A stretch of DNA of 64,000 nt from a virus, in the IMG/VR virus record IMGVR_UViG_3300044617_000796, positions 44,841-108,840 of that record; one strand, 5' to 3'. Numbering within the stretch: the stretch's first letter is position 1; the number at the start of each line of letters is the position of its first letter. The notes below the pieces were generated by a model. That model did not search any database. It worked only from the letters and a program-made list of their open reading frames with translations, and was not told where the DNA came from. Positions 8,631 through 15,595 of the stretch are shown piece after piece. A program made the translations under genes and the position numbers.

Positions 8631-8855
8631 ATGAGCAACCAACAATGGTCATGGTTATTAGCATCAATGGGCATTGTTGGGATGTTCTTTATCGGTAAGA
8701 AAAAATGGGAAGCTTTTTTGTGGATGATCTGCGTAGAATGTTTTTGGACATACTACGCAGTAATCACAAAGCAATATGGTTTCATATTAGGATCATTTGC
8801 ATACGGAATTGTTTATTTAAGAAACGCTTTTATATGGAGAAGAAATGACAGATAA
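8631..8855 (+). CDS. small membrane protein
   Basis: 74 aa with two to three transmembrane segments (about 7-22, 26-44, 48-64) and a basic C-terminus (RRNDR). No family recognised. Overlaps the next start by 11 bp. Confidence 0.65.
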   Translation: MSNQQWSWLLASMGIVGMFFIGKKKWEAFLWMICVECFWTYYAVITKQYGFILGSFAYGIVYLRNAFIWRRNDR

Positions 8856-9099
8856 TTTTTATGACCCAGAGAAAAACTACAACCCCTGGGCGGTTGAAAG
8901 AAGTTTTGAAGATTGGCTTCTTCTTGGAATAAACAACGGTTGGATTTCTAGACCAGTTTGTTCAACACATGATGGATTACCAAGCACTCGTGACGAAGAT
9001 GTTGAGTGGGATGAGGGCGGAGACCCATGTGTTTATGCAGTACGCCTTTTTGCTGATGAGAGTGAAAAGAAAGCTGTGGAAGATAACTGTGGTATATAA
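8845..9099 (+). CDS. hypothetical actinophage-type protein
   Basis: 84 aa, acidic. It has a WISRPVCSTHDGLPSTRDED stretch followed by WDEGGDPCVYAVRLF, a pattern found in many small actinophage proteins of unknown function; two conserved Cys. Good evidence of the host group, none of function. Confidence 0.75.
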   Translation: MTDNFYDPEKNYNPWAVERSFEDWLLLGINNGWISRPVCSTHDGLPSTRDEDVEWDEGGDPCVYAVRLFADESEKKAVEDNCGI

Positions 9100-9100
9100 A

Positions 9101-9592
9101 ATGGCAAGACAGCCAGCAAAGGTTGAAGAGATGGATGCTTGGGTTATCCGCTATGTAAATAAACTTAAGAACATGATGGGTTTATCCAATTGGACAATTT
9201 TAATGCAAGCAAAGCCATCTAGTGCTGATGCTTTAGGAGAGACAGAGGTTATTCACGGTCAACACCTAGCAAAGATGTATCTACACAAAGACTTCAGAAA
9301 AGACTCCCCAGAAGATATTCGTGCAACAATTGTTCATGAGTTACTTCATTGCCACTTGGCTGTTCTTGAAGAGGCGGTGCATGAAGTTCTTAAGCCAGAC
9401 TCGGATGATGCAAAAGCAAAAGCTGTGCACAAGATGGTTATCTCCCTTATTGAATATGAGAACGAAAGAATTATTGACAGTCTTGCAGAATCAATGGGTA
9501 AATGGATGCCTGTTCCTGATATGCCCAAGGCAAGGGAGAAAAAGAAAGCAGTAAAGAAAGTGGTGAAGAAACAGGTAAGAGGCAAAAAGTAA
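9101..9592 (+). CDS. HExxH zinc metalloprotease
   Basis: 163 aa from the ATG at 9101 (an upstream in-frame ATG at 8969 would overlap the previous gene by 130 bp and is not favoured). HELLH at 79-83 is the zinc-binding and catalytic motif, in an ATIVHELLHCHL helix. The C-terminus is Lys/Val-rich (KKAVKKVVKKQVRGKK) and may bind nucleic acid or membrane. Small zincins of this type are frequent in actinophages; the substrate is unknown. Its stop overlaps the next ATG (TAATG). Confidence 0.8.
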   Translation: MARQPAKVEEMDAWVIRYVNKLKNMMGLSNWTILMQAKPSSADALGETEVIHGQHLAKMYLHKDFRKDSPEDIRATIVHELLHCHLAVLEEAVHEVLKPDSDDAKAKAVHKMVISLIEYENERIIDSLAESMGKWMPVPDMPKAREKKKAVKKVVKKQVRGKK

Positions 9593-10191
9593 TGCAAATT
9601 CCAGACAATATGGTTAAGCATATTCAAAAAATATTTGATGGTGAATATGATGTCCCGTATGAAAATCCAAATCCAGTAATTTTAGATATCGGTGGTAATG
9701 TTGGTGGTTTTTGTTTATGGGCTAATAAAAGATGGAAGAATTCAAAAATTTATTCATACGAACCAATTAAAAAAAATTTTGAGTATTTAAAAACAAATAC
9801 AAAAGATCTTGAAAATATTATGGTTATGAATCTTGCAATAGGTTCAAAAACAGAACAAAGAAGAATGTATTATGGAGCTCACAATGTTGGTGAGTGCAGT
9901 TTTCAACATGGCGCTGAACAGATTGAAGAAGGCGAAGATGTTTCTGTTGTAGCAGCAAACCTACTCCCAAAAGCAAACATTGTGAAAATTGATACCGAAG
10001 GTGCTGAGATTGAGATATTAGAAAATATGGTTATCAAACCAGATGTTTATTTGATTGAATACCACTCAGCATATAACAGAAGAAGAATTGATAATATATT
10101 ACATGACTACACTTTGGTATCTGCAGATATTGCCCATCCAGATTACGGCATTGTAAAGTATTTCTTATCAAGTAAAATAAAATATGAATAA
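9592..10191 (+). CDS. FkbM-family methyltransferase
   Basis: 199 aa SAM-dependent enzyme. VILDIGGNVGGFCLW is the glycine-rich SAM motif I, IYSYEPIKKNFEYL is the acidic motif binding the ribose, and VKIDTEGAEIEILENM is the FkbM signature. Family members usually O-methylate sugars, so it may cap glycans added by the phage glycosyltransferases. Translationally coupled to the metalloprotease. Followed directly by tRNA-Thr. Confidence 0.88.
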   Translation: MQIPDNMVKHIQKIFDGEYDVPYENPNPVILDIGGNVGGFCLWANKRWKNSKIYSYEPIKKNFEYLKTNTKDLENIMVMNLAIGSKTEQRRMYYGAHNVGECSFQHGAEQIEEGEDVSVVAANLLPKANIVKIDTEGAEIEILENMVIKPDVYLIEYHSAYNRRRIDNILHDYTLVSADIAHPDYGIVKYFLSSKIKYE

Positions 10192-10192
10192 C

Positions 10193-10264
10193 GCCCCTTT
10201 AGCTCAGCGGTAGAGCACTTCACTTGTAATGAAGCGGTCCTCGGTTCAATTCCGAGAGGGGGCT
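10193..10264 (+). tRNA. tRNA-Thr (anticodon TGT)
   Basis: 72-nt cloverleaf. Acceptor GCCCCTT pairs with AGGGGGC (one G-U). D-arm AGCTCAGCGGTAGAGC; anticodon loop CTTGTAA; T-arm CTCGG/CCGAG with loop TTCAATT. No CCA is encoded. Confidence 0.95.
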
Positions 10265-10286
10265 CTGATATAAGGAGTAATATAAT

Positions 10287-10922
10287 ATGCCAGAACTAAA
10301 TGCAAATATTCCACCAATTGAATGCTATGTGCGTGGTAACTTTTTACGCAATCAAGTTGATAGCCATGATGTTAAATTTCCATGTGTAATTTTTGGAGTA
10401 GCATCAATACCAGATAGAGCGCCAGTGTTTCATTTCTTAATGGAAGATGGTGGTGTTTGGTGGAGAGCTCCAATAAATGCCTTTTGCTCATCCCTAGATA
10501 GCCCTGAAGTTGATCTACATGATTTGGTTATGTGGAACAGTTTTTCTTCCCACATCACAGTTACAACTTTTGAACACATGCGTGGTATGTCTATGACCTA
10601 TCTTGACAGGCGTAAAAACAAAGTTGATGGCAAATACATGTTCACACTAGATTGGCACACCCCCGATTCAAATATCGTAAACACTGGTTATTCAATTAAC
10701 CCAGGTCAGCATAAGTGTGGTCATGTAATAAACAGAAAAGATGGCAACTTTGCTATTCAGCCAAATAACAGGGTTAGACTATGGGATCCTTCTTATACAA
10801 CAAAGAAAGACGAAAGGTTGATTGAGAGATTGATCAATACAAAAGTCTGGGATGTGGAAGATGGCGATAAATGGGTGACATCAGATGATGACCGATACGA
10901 TTATGACATCATCTCTGAATAA
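10287..10922 (+). CDS. hypothetical protein, conserved phage type
   Basis: 211 aa with a ribosome-binding site (AAGGAG) before the ATG. Mixed alpha/beta with many aromatics (DGGVWWRAPINAFC, then SYTTKKDERLIERLINTKVW). Similar proteins of unknown function are found in cyanophages and actinophages, often annotated as putative structural proteins. No catalytic motif seen. Confidence 0.7.
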   Translation: MPELNANIPPIECYVRGNFLRNQVDSHDVKFPCVIFGVASIPDRAPVFHFLMEDGGVWWRAPINAFCSSLDSPEVDLHDLVMWNSFSSHITVTTFEHMRGMSMTYLDRRKNKVDGKYMFTLDWHTPDSNIVNTGYSINPGQHKCGHVINRKDGNFAIQPNNRVRLWDPSYTTKKDERLIERLINTKVWDVEDGDKWVTSDDDRYDYDIISE

Positions 10923-10939
10923 TTTTGAGGGGGTGAATA

Positions 10940-11020
10940 ATGTCAAAACAAGATAAGATTACACATGCAGTGTATTTCACACTTCACGCAATTACAATTG
11001 CTATACTGTTGATCAAGTAA
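10940..11020 (+). CDS. tiny membrane protein
   Basis: 26 aa between two clear genes, with a strong GAGGGGG ribosome-binding site 6 nt before the ATG. One hydrophobic segment (TLHAITIAILLI) after a basic N-terminus. Confidence 0.5.
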   Translation: MSKQDKITHAVYFTLHAITIAILLIK

Positions 11021-11025
11021 TACAA

Positions 11026-11098
11026 TGGCGAGTAGCTCAGTTGGCAGAGCAAGGGACTGTTAATCCCTGGGTCGTAGGTTCAAACCCTACCTCGCCAG
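11026..11098 (+). tRNA. tRNA-Asn (anticodon GTT)
   Basis: Acceptor TGGCGAG pairs perfectly with CTCGCCA; D-arm AGCTCAGTTGGCAGAGC; anticodon stem AGGGA/TCCCT with loop CTGTTAA; T-arm GTAGG/CCTAC. The next gene's ATG begins 3 nt after the discriminator base. Confidence 0.95.
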
Positions 11099-11100
11099 CC

Positions 11101-11658
11101 ATGAACATTATAGATAATTTTATCCCAGAGATGGAGCAAAATGATTTTGAGCAATATGTTGCTACATCTCATTTTCCATACAGGCTGTACAATACCCACA
11201 TTTATTCAGATTCAGAAAATATTGCCTACGAGCACGCCCCGATGCAGTTGTCTCATTTTCTTTATGAATCTGAATCCGACCAGGCATCCCCACACCTGCC
11301 AATCATTACAAAGTTTGTAAAGCAACTTGAGAAGAAATATGGGAAGATTAAATTATTGCGGGCTAAAGTTAATTTGACTTTCCCATATCCTCCGTATATG
11401 AGATATGAACATCAAACCCCCCATATTGACTTGCAATATGATGATGGCAGCCCAGTTGATCATAAGGTGCTCCTTTACTACATCAACGACACAGATGGAC
11501 CGACTTATTTTTTTAATGATAAAAAAGAAATGAGTGACACGGTTTATCCCAAAAAAGGTCGTGCTGTGATTTTTGATGGCAGCGAAATTCACGCTGCGTC
11601 TAATCCTGTTAAGAATCCATTCAGGTTTATACTTAATGTAGACTTCAAGGTTCTATAG
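11101..11658 (+). CDS. 2-oxoglutarate/Fe(II)-dependent oxygenase
   Basis: 185 aa from the ATG right after tRNA-Asn (an upstream reading through the tRNA is excluded). Prolyl-4-hydroxylase-like jelly roll: Fe ligands H108xD110 (TPHIDLQYDD) and H164 (SEIHAASNP), and Arg175 in FRFILNV for the 2OG carboxylate. It may hydroxylate a virion protein or nucleic acid, possibly making an acceptor for glycosylation; this is inference from the GT-rich genome. No Shine-Dalgarno is obvious, so processing of the tRNA may free a leaderless mRNA. Confidence 0.85.
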   Translation: MNIIDNFIPEMEQNDFEQYVATSHFPYRLYNTHIYSDSENIAYEHAPMQLSHFLYESESDQASPHLPIITKFVKQLEKKYGKIKLLRAKVNLTFPYPPYMRYEHQTPHIDLQYDDGSPVDHKVLLYYINDTDGPTYFFNDKKEMSDTVYPKKGRAVIFDGSEIHAASNPVKNPFRFILNVDFKVL

Positions 11659-11843
11659 TGGATAAAAACAAAATGCTTAAAATGGATAAAGAAACTTTTA
11701 ACGAACTCAAGCAGCTGGAGGCGGAACGGGATAGATGGCGGGATATTGCCAACAACCTCCTCCAGGAATGGTGCGCCAACTATGGAATCAGTCGGGAACG
11801 AGCTATTGAGAAATACTTCCCCGAATTTAAGGAATTGGGATGA
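11658..11843 (+). CDS. small coiled-coil protein
   Basis: 61 aa from a GTG overlapping the oxygenase stop by one base. Mostly one amphipathic helix (FNELKQLEAERDRWRDIANN). Function unknown. Confidence 0.6.
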   Translation: MDKNKMLKMDKETFNELKQLEAERDRWRDIANNLLQEWCANYGISRERAIEKYFPEFKELG

Positions 11844-11983
11844 TTTGGATTTGGTGGATGACTCAGTTGACTTTCATATTCTTATCAGAGATGTTAATCC
11901 ACATACTTACAGCAATTGTTCTAATTGAGGTGTATCGTAATCGGCGGCTTATCTTACAGTGGCGCAAAACGGATAAATACTAA
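11840..11983 (+). CDS. small membrane protein
   Basis: 47 aa. ATGA overlap with the previous stop and AAGGA upstream. A Trp-rich N-terminus (MIWIWWM), one transmembrane helix at about 8-31, then a basic tail (YRNRRLILQWRKTDKY), predicting a cytoplasmic C-terminus. Last gene of this rightward operon, convergent with the ferredoxin gene. Confidence 0.6.
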   Translation: MIWIWWMTQLTFIFLSEMLIHILTAIVLIEVYRNRRLILQWRKTDKY

Positions 11984-12016
11984 CTAAAGGATTGTTTACT
12001 TGTGGCTATTGCGAGT

Positions 12017-12262
12017 TTATAATTCTATAAAAATGCATTCACCAGGGCACTCTTCGGCGGCTTCAATAACATCTTCCAACCGATCATCGGGAAAAGATGC
12101 TAAACCAGCTGCGCCTTCGGGGTTTCCTCGGAGCTTGGAATAAACCTTCCCGCTCTCTTGGACATAGGCTAACCCATCCTCCAGCATGGTGAAAACATCG
12201 GGTGCTATCTCGGCGCACAGTCCATCTCCAGTACATAGGTCTTGGTCAATCCAAACTCTCAT
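12017..12262 (-). CDS. 3Fe-4S ferredoxin
   Basis: 81 aa. CTGDGLC (C10, C16) and the distal Cys of ECPGEC (C72) supply three ligands; the usual second Cys position of a 4Fe-4S site is Asp/Gly (D13), giving a 3Fe-4S type. This class in actinobacteria donates electrons to cytochromes P450 and other oxygenases. No P450 is visible here; nrdJ and the 2OG oxygenase are the redox enzymes in the window. The start overlaps the SNase stop (ATGA). Auxiliary metabolic gene. Confidence 0.9.
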   Translation of the reverse strand: MRVWIDQDLCTGDGLCAEIAPDVFTMLEDGLAYVQESGKVYSKLRGNPEGAAGLASFPDDRLEDVIEAAEECPGECIFIEL

Positions 12263-12660
12263 TTGCTCTTGCGCTTTGCAAGTAGGGCATCAAAGTCTTT
12301 CACCTTGGTCTCCCCCATGTATCCCCAAGCGTAGCCCTCGTCAATGAGCTGCTCGTTCAAGGACTTGGCTGCGCCATCAAGGTATACCCAACCTAAAATG
12401 CGCCCGTACTTTTCGGTGCTATCGGGAAGCTCTGTTTTTATAATAACTGTTTTGGCTGAATCTATCGCACTCTTCACTTTATTTTTAACCTCAAGCCCCA
12501 GAGCCTTCTCTCGCAGGTCTTTGGTGCGTGACTCAGGGGTGTCTATTCCAGCCAGTCGGACTCGTTGTGCGAAAGAGATATTAAAACCCAGATCAATGTC
12601 CACATCAATCGTGTCACCGTCTACTACCTTTGTTACTTTTTTGATATTATATTCGTACAT
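12259..12660 (-). CDS. staphylococcal-nuclease-like (SNase) nuclease
   Basis: 133 aa, an OB-fold Ca2+-dependent nuclease domain and nothing else. Catalytic residues fall at R35, E43 and R87, the same numbers as mature S. aureus nuclease, with calcium ligands D21 and D40 and the VVDGDTIDVDI and LAGIDTPESR motifs. No signal peptide, so it acts inside the cell, perhaps degrading host DNA or RNA. Leaderless promoter upstream; co-transcribed with the ferredoxin. Confidence 0.9.
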   Translation of the reverse strand: MYEYNIKKVTKVVDGDTIDVDIDLGFNISFAQRVRLAGIDTPESRTKDLREKALGLEVKNKVKSAIDSAKTVIIKTELPDSTEKYGRILGWVYLDGAAKSLNEQLIDEGYAWGYMGETKVKDFDALLAKRKSK

Positions 12661-12666
12661 TTATCA

Positions 12667-12685
12667 AGTATAGCAGGTATACTAT
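12667..12685. promoter_or_regulatory. interlocked divergent leaderless promoters
   Basis: Minus strand: TATACT (12667-12672) then 6 nt to the SNase ATG. Plus strand: TACTAT (12680-12685) then 6 nt to the ATG at 12692 (TATACT at 12678-12683 with 8 nt is an alternative). Only 31 bp separate the two start codons, so each -35 region lies at or inside the other's coding start; the promoters should exclude one another. Confidence 0.55.
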
Positions 12686-12691
12686 AAGACT

Positions 12692-12865
12692 ATGGCTATC
12701 TATCATTACCGCTGCCACAACCAGCACACCTACGAAGAGTCTAGAAAGATGTCTGAAGAACCTAGAGTAGTTACATGTCCTGAGTGCGACCTACCTCTGA
12801 AACAAATATTCTCCCCGCCAGGAATCAACTTCAAAGGTCATGGCTTCTACCGTAACTCTCGGTAA
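12692..12865 (+). CDS. FmdB-like zinc ribbon protein
   Basis: 57 aa. The C-terminus has the FmdB family pattern (CPECDLPLKQIF, then GINFKGHGFYRNSR). The usual first CxxC is altered to C8-HNQ-H12, so zinc would be bound by three Cys and one His (C8, H12, C29, C32). Family members are often called regulatory proteins without a proven role. Leaderless start. Confidence 0.8.
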   Translation: MAIYHYRCHNQHTYEESRKMSEEPRVVTCPECDLPLKQIFSPPGINFKGHGFYRNSR

Positions 12866-12907
12866 TACACCCAATCATTATTACTACCCCGCAAATTAGT
12901 ATCTGTG

Positions 12908-13010
12908 TATACTGATAAAGGCAGCGAAAGCTAACCTTAGGACCGTTATAGGTGCAGATGCCTCTGGGCTCAACCCCCAGGGGCATGTGCATGTGTAGCG
13001 GTCTTTTTTA
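12908..13010 (+). terminator. 63-nt hairpin with U-tract: terminator or small RNA
   Basis: GACCGTTATA (12941-12950) pairs with TGTAGCGGTC (12994-13003); inside, TGCA, ATGCC and CTGGG stack on CCCAG, GGCAT and TGCA with single-base bulges, and seven T follow. That is far more structure than a terminator needs. A TATACT at 12908-12913 and a small AGC-GAAA-GCT hairpin at about 12923-12932 precede it, so a short independent RNA is possible. It marks the left border of the mini-operon array. Confidence 0.55.
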
Positions 13011-13065
13011 TTCTCCCCCAAACTTTTATACTCCTATACCCGCCCTGAACCTTCCTATCCCAAAT

Positions 13066-13280
13066 TTGAGTATACATTTTATGAATGTTACTTTTACTTT
13101 TAGACGCACTGGAAAATCCTGTGTTCACTAGGGTCAATCGCTGGAGTGCGATTCTGCTTAAGCAAAGAATTGTACACCAGCGATTGGGAAAGCGGATACA
13201 AAGGAAATTGAATACACATTTTCTCTCAAATGCTATTGTAATTTGTGTCAAGGCAATCCCGCCGAGACAGAGAGGACAGT
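13066..13280 (+). promoter_or_regulatory. array unit 1 control region
   Basis: A-box TTGAGT at 13066; hairpin 13137-13184 with ATCGCTGG/CCAGCGAT, then GTGC/GTAC and ATTCT/AGAAT closing a GCTTAAGC tip; B-box TTGAATACACATTTT at 13208; extended -10 TGC-TATTGT at 13234; 5' stem-loop 13246-13269 (TGTC-AA-GGC / GCC-GA-GACA); GGAC ahead of the ATG. The A-to-B distance is 142 bp here against 98-99 in the other units. Confidence 0.7.
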
Positions 13281-13514
13281 ATGATTACTGAACACTGGAC
13301 ACGACAGAATGAGTTGCGTGAGCGTGAGCGCATGGCACTACGCTTGCTCAACCATATCCTGTCAATGACAATACCCGTTGAGGCTAATGACGATTGGTCT
13401 TGCGTCAAGTTCAACCTCAAATTAGAGGGCGGTTCCATTACCGTAATGACAGGCGCACAATATCACCCGTCATGCAATATGTACGAGGTCATGGAATACG
13501 AGGTACAGCGATGA
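13281..13514 (+). CDS. hypothetical protein, array unit 1 gene 1
   Basis: 77 aa from the ATG 11 nt after the 5' stem-loop (an upstream in-frame start would be inside that RNA structure). Helical, charged N-terminus (TRQNELRERERMALRLLNHIL), then a beta-rich part. No family recognised. G+C richer than neighbouring regions. ATGA overlap with the next gene. Confidence 0.65.
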   Translation: MITEHWTRQNELRERERMALRLLNHILSMTIPVEANDDWSCVKFNLKLEGGSITVMTGAQYHPSCNMYEVMEYEVQR

Positions 13515-13603
13515 AGTACCTACCACGCATTGGCTTCGGCATTGTGATTGGTTGCTTGGTTCTGATGATTGTTCAGACCATCGCCCACGCCTTTACAATG
13601 TGA
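13511..13603 (+). CDS. tiny membrane protein, array unit 1 gene 2
   Basis: 30 aa. ATGA-coupled to the gene before. MKYLPR then a single transmembrane helix (IGFGIVIGCLVLMIVQTIAHAF). Followed at once by a strong terminator. Confidence 0.6.
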   Translation: MKYLPRIGFGIVIGCLVLMIVQTIAHAFTM

Positions 13604-13608
13604 GCCCG

Positions 13609-13652
13609 AACCCCGAATGCCTCCCCCCTGAGGCATTCGGGGTTCTTTTTTT
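13609..13652 (+). terminator. intrinsic terminator, unit 1
   Basis: A 15-bp perfect stem (AACCCCGAATGCCTC/GAGGCATTCGGGGTT) around CCCCCT, followed by CTTTTTTT. Confidence 0.9.
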
Positions 13653-13692
13653 GTCCCTGCACCCGCCCTATCGCATGTCTGTTCCAATGAAC

Positions 13693-13868
13693 TTTAATAC
13701 ACTCACAACACACATGCGATCGGGTGGTGGGCAAGGGCGCTTCAGCATTGCAATTGCACACCAACTGTTGAGGATCAGAGCATGAACGAGATTGAATACA
13801 CATTTTTCCTCACATGGTATGTTTATTGTTATCGGAACACACCTAACCCCGATGAAAGGACAAAGACC
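13693..13868 (+). promoter_or_regulatory. array unit 2 control region
   Basis: A-box TTTAAT at 13693; hairpin 13725-13763 (TGGTG, GCAA / TTGC, CACCA) with GCTTCAGC inside; B-box TTGAAT at 13792, 99 bp after the A-box; extended -10 TGG-TATGTT at 13818; 5' stem-loop ATCGG/CCGAT 13831-13853; AAGGA ahead of the ATG. Confidence 0.75.
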
Positions 13869-14177
13869 ATGAGTGAAAGAATATGTTCATATCATAGTTG
13901 GAACTACTTGTATGAAGTGCACCCAAGCGGTAAGTACTTCATTGCATACCAGTTCAGTTACGACAATAAAGAGAGACAAGTTATTGCCGTAGTTGACCGC
14001 TATGTAACAGATGACAAGTGGGCTGCTATGCGTTGGTGCAGGGCACAGTATGACCTTGAGGTTGAACCTTGGGACAGAAGTGCTGAAGCCAACGAGATTA
14101 GGGAGAGTGCAAGGGTTGCCTTGCATGAACTCCACGAGTTGGAGAAAGAACAGGACAGGTATCGTATCTACGGGTGA
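13869..14177 (+). CDS. hypothetical protein, array unit 2
   Basis: 102 aa. The start is placed at 13869 behind AAGGA; the earlier in-frame ATG at 13782 would translate the B-box promoter itself. N-terminal beta-rich half (SYHSWNYLYEVHPSGKYF), C-terminal amphipathic helix rich in Glu and Arg. No family recognised. Confidence 0.7.
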   Translation: MSERICSYHSWNYLYEVHPSGKYFIAYQFSYDNKERQVIAVVDRYVTDDKWAAMRWCRAQYDLEVEPWDRSAEANEIRESARVALHELHELEKEQDRYRIYG

Positions 14178-14185
14178 TACCATCT

Positions 14186-14212
14186 CCCCTCGCCTTTGGG
14201 CGGGGGGAGAAC
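14186..14212 (+). terminator. GC-rich hairpin, unit 2 (no T-tract)
   Basis: TCTCCCCTCGCC-TTT-GGGCGGGGGGAGA, almost the same stem as the unit 6 terminator at 16405, but the T-run is missing (AACCCC follows). Termination may be leaky or lost. Confidence 0.6.
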
Positions 14213-14244
14213 CCCGACCTAATTGCGAACGATCATACATGTTT

Positions 14245-14420
14245 TTTAATACACATTCTCACAAGAAAAAATCATTGGTGTGCGGAGCTGCTTCAGCGAA
14301 AGATTTGTGCACCAACGAATAGGGCACATGCTCTCAACAGCGTTTAATACACATTTTTTACAAGATGGTATGTTTATTTATGTCAAGGACACTCCCTAAC
14401 ACCTTGACAGGGAGATAGCA
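14245..14420 (+). promoter_or_regulatory. array unit 3 control region
   Basis: A-box TTTAAT 14245; hairpin 14275-14315 (TTGGTG/CACCAA continued by G-U-rich pairing, GCTG-CTT-CAGC tip); B-box TTTAAT 14343, 98 bp later; -10 TGG-TATGTT 14369; 5' stem-loop 14381-14409 (TGTCAAGG/CCTTGACA); GGGAGATAGCA then ATG. Confidence 0.8.
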
Positions 14421-14612
14421 ATGAAAAAGCGGACAGAAGTTAGTCCAAACCACCCAGTCGCAAGACTGACACTGGAACAACAATTCATGGTTGTTGCAGG
14501 CGCACTCAATCGTGCTACCCAGCAGGGCAACACGAAAGGCATTCAGGGCTTGGCAATGATGCTCAAGGGTTACGAGGAAGCAATAGCCAAGAAGAACCAA
14601 GAAGCCAAGTAA
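14421..14612 (+). CDS. hypothetical helical protein, array unit 3
   Basis: 63 aa, all-helical, basic ends (MKKRTE and AKKNQEAK) and a middle rich in Gln, Ala and Gly (LEQQFMVVAGALNRATQQGN). No family recognised. Perfect GGGAG ribosome-binding site. Confidence 0.65.
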   Translation: MKKRTEVSPNHPVARLTLEQQFMVVAGALNRATQQGNTKGIQGLAMMLKGYEEAIAKKNQEAK

Positions 14613-14630
14613 TACCCTAATCCCCCCAGT

Positions 14631-14666
14631 CCCCTCAAGCCGAAAGGCTTGGGGGGATTTTTTTTG
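14631..14666 (+). terminator. intrinsic terminator, unit 3
   Basis: CCCCTCAAGCC-GAAA-GGCTTGGGGGG followed by A then eight or more T. Confidence 0.9.
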
Positions 14667-14705
14667 CCTAAACACCAGCGTTCTCACATGACCATACCCT
14701 TTATC

Positions 14706-14879
14706 TTTAATACACATTCTCATCACACAAGAACGGTGGTGTGCAAAGCTGCTTCAGCAAAAGATTTGTACGCCAACGAATGAGGTACACACTATCAACT
14801 CTCTTTAATACACATTTTCCATCAGATGGTATGGTTATCTTGTTCCTAGCAATCCCGCTAGGACAGATTGGAGATAGCA
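14706..14879 (+). promoter_or_regulatory. array unit 4 control region
   Basis: A-box TTTAAT 14706; hairpin about 14735-14775 with GCTGCTTCAGC; B-box TTTAAT 14804, 98 bp later; -10 TGG-TATGGT 14830; 5' stem-loop 14842-14864 with a different but still paired stem (GTTCCTAGC/GCTAGGAC); GGAGATAGCA then ATG. An arm at 14672-14684 is complementary to 14730-14742 across the A-box. Confidence 0.8.
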
Positions 14880-15101
14880 ATGAAAATTATGGTTACTATC
14901 CAAACCCCGACTTGCCCCGAATGCGGGCATTGGGGCGAGATCCAAATGACCCGTGATGAATGGGAGTTTGGCAAGACGGCTAGTTGGCAGGGCGAACTCA
15001 TTCAGAATTGTTTCCCTACCCTTACCCCAGCCCAGCGTGAGCAACTCATGAATGGCTACCATTCAGAGTGTTGGGATAAGATGTTTGCGAGTGCAGAATG
15101 A
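14880..15101 (+). CDS. small zinc-knuckle protein, array unit 4 gene 1
   Basis: 73 aa. N-terminal CPECGHWGEI and a C-terminal half (LIQNCFPTLTPAQREQLMNG, then HSECWDKMF) of a type widespread in actinobacterial plasmids and phages, where it remains of unknown function. Cys at CPEC plus NC and EC could form a zinc site. ATGA-coupled to the next gene. Confidence 0.75.
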   Translation: MKIMVTIQTPTCPECGHWGEIQMTRDEWEFGKTASWQGELIQNCFPTLTPAQREQLMNGYHSECWDKMFASAE

Positions 15102-15337
15102 GCCCGCAATTACTGGAGACTATCCTCCACGCCGTAGCAGACCTACGGATACCCAAGACTGACGGGGTAATCATTGAGGCTCTCAAGATACCCCGTGAGA
15201 TATTCCAGCAAGACGGTGTAGAGTGCCGTAAATACAAGCGGAGTGTTGAGCATCAGATACGCACTCACCCCGCTATCAAGCCAGTACTTGTCTGGTGGAC
15301 AGTACACGGTGACTGCTACTTGACAAGAGCAGACTGA
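15098..15337 (+). CDS. hypothetical protein, array unit 4 gene 2
   Basis: 79 aa, translationally coupled (ATGA). Helical start (SPQLLETILHAVADLRIP), a segment KTDGVIIEALKIPREIF that could be a helix-turn-helix, and a C-terminus resembling a wing (KPVLVWWTVHGDCYLTRAD). Possible small DNA-binding protein; unproven. Confidence 0.65.
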   Translation: MSPQLLETILHAVADLRIPKTDGVIIEALKIPREIFQQDGVECRKYKRSVEHQIRTHPAIKPVLVWWTVHGDCYLTRAD

Positions 15338-15342
15338 AACTT

Positions 15343-15376
15343 CCCCCTCGTGCCTTCGGGTGCGAGGGGGTTTTTT
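15343..15376 (+). terminator. intrinsic terminator, unit 4
   Basis: CCCCCTCGTGCC-TTC-GGGTGCGAGGGGG followed by six T. Confidence 0.9.
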
Positions 15377-15418
15377 CATGTCCAACACCAGTCTTTCCGT
15401 ATGCCATTGCCCATTGTC

Positions 15419-15595
15419 TTGAATACACATTCTCATACGAAAAAAAGAATGGTGTACGGAGCTGCTTCAGCAAAAGCTTTGTGCACCAGCCGAAGGGGTA
15501 CACACTCTCAACTACATTGAATACACATTTTTCATGATATGTTATGTTTATTCATGTCAGCGATTATCCTAACCCCGCTGGCAAGGAGAAAGCAA
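15419..15595 (+). promoter_or_regulatory. array unit 5 control region
   Basis: A-box TTGAAT 15419; hairpin about 15451-15490 in which GGTGTACGGAGCT pairs with AGCTTTGTGCACC through several G-U pairs; B-box TTGAAT 15517, 98 bp later; -10 TGT-TATGTT 15543; 5' stem-loop 15555-15583 (TGTCAGCG/CGCTGGCA); AAGGAG then ATG. Confidence 0.8.

Noticed and set aside
11041-11100. N-terminal extension of the oxygenase through tRNA-Asn
   Set aside because: The extension is tRNA sequence read as protein; the ATG at 11101 gives the full domain.
13782-13868. Upstream ATG extending the unit 2 protein
   Set aside because: It would translate the B-box and -10. The ATG at 13869 follows a proper ribosome-binding site, as in all other units.
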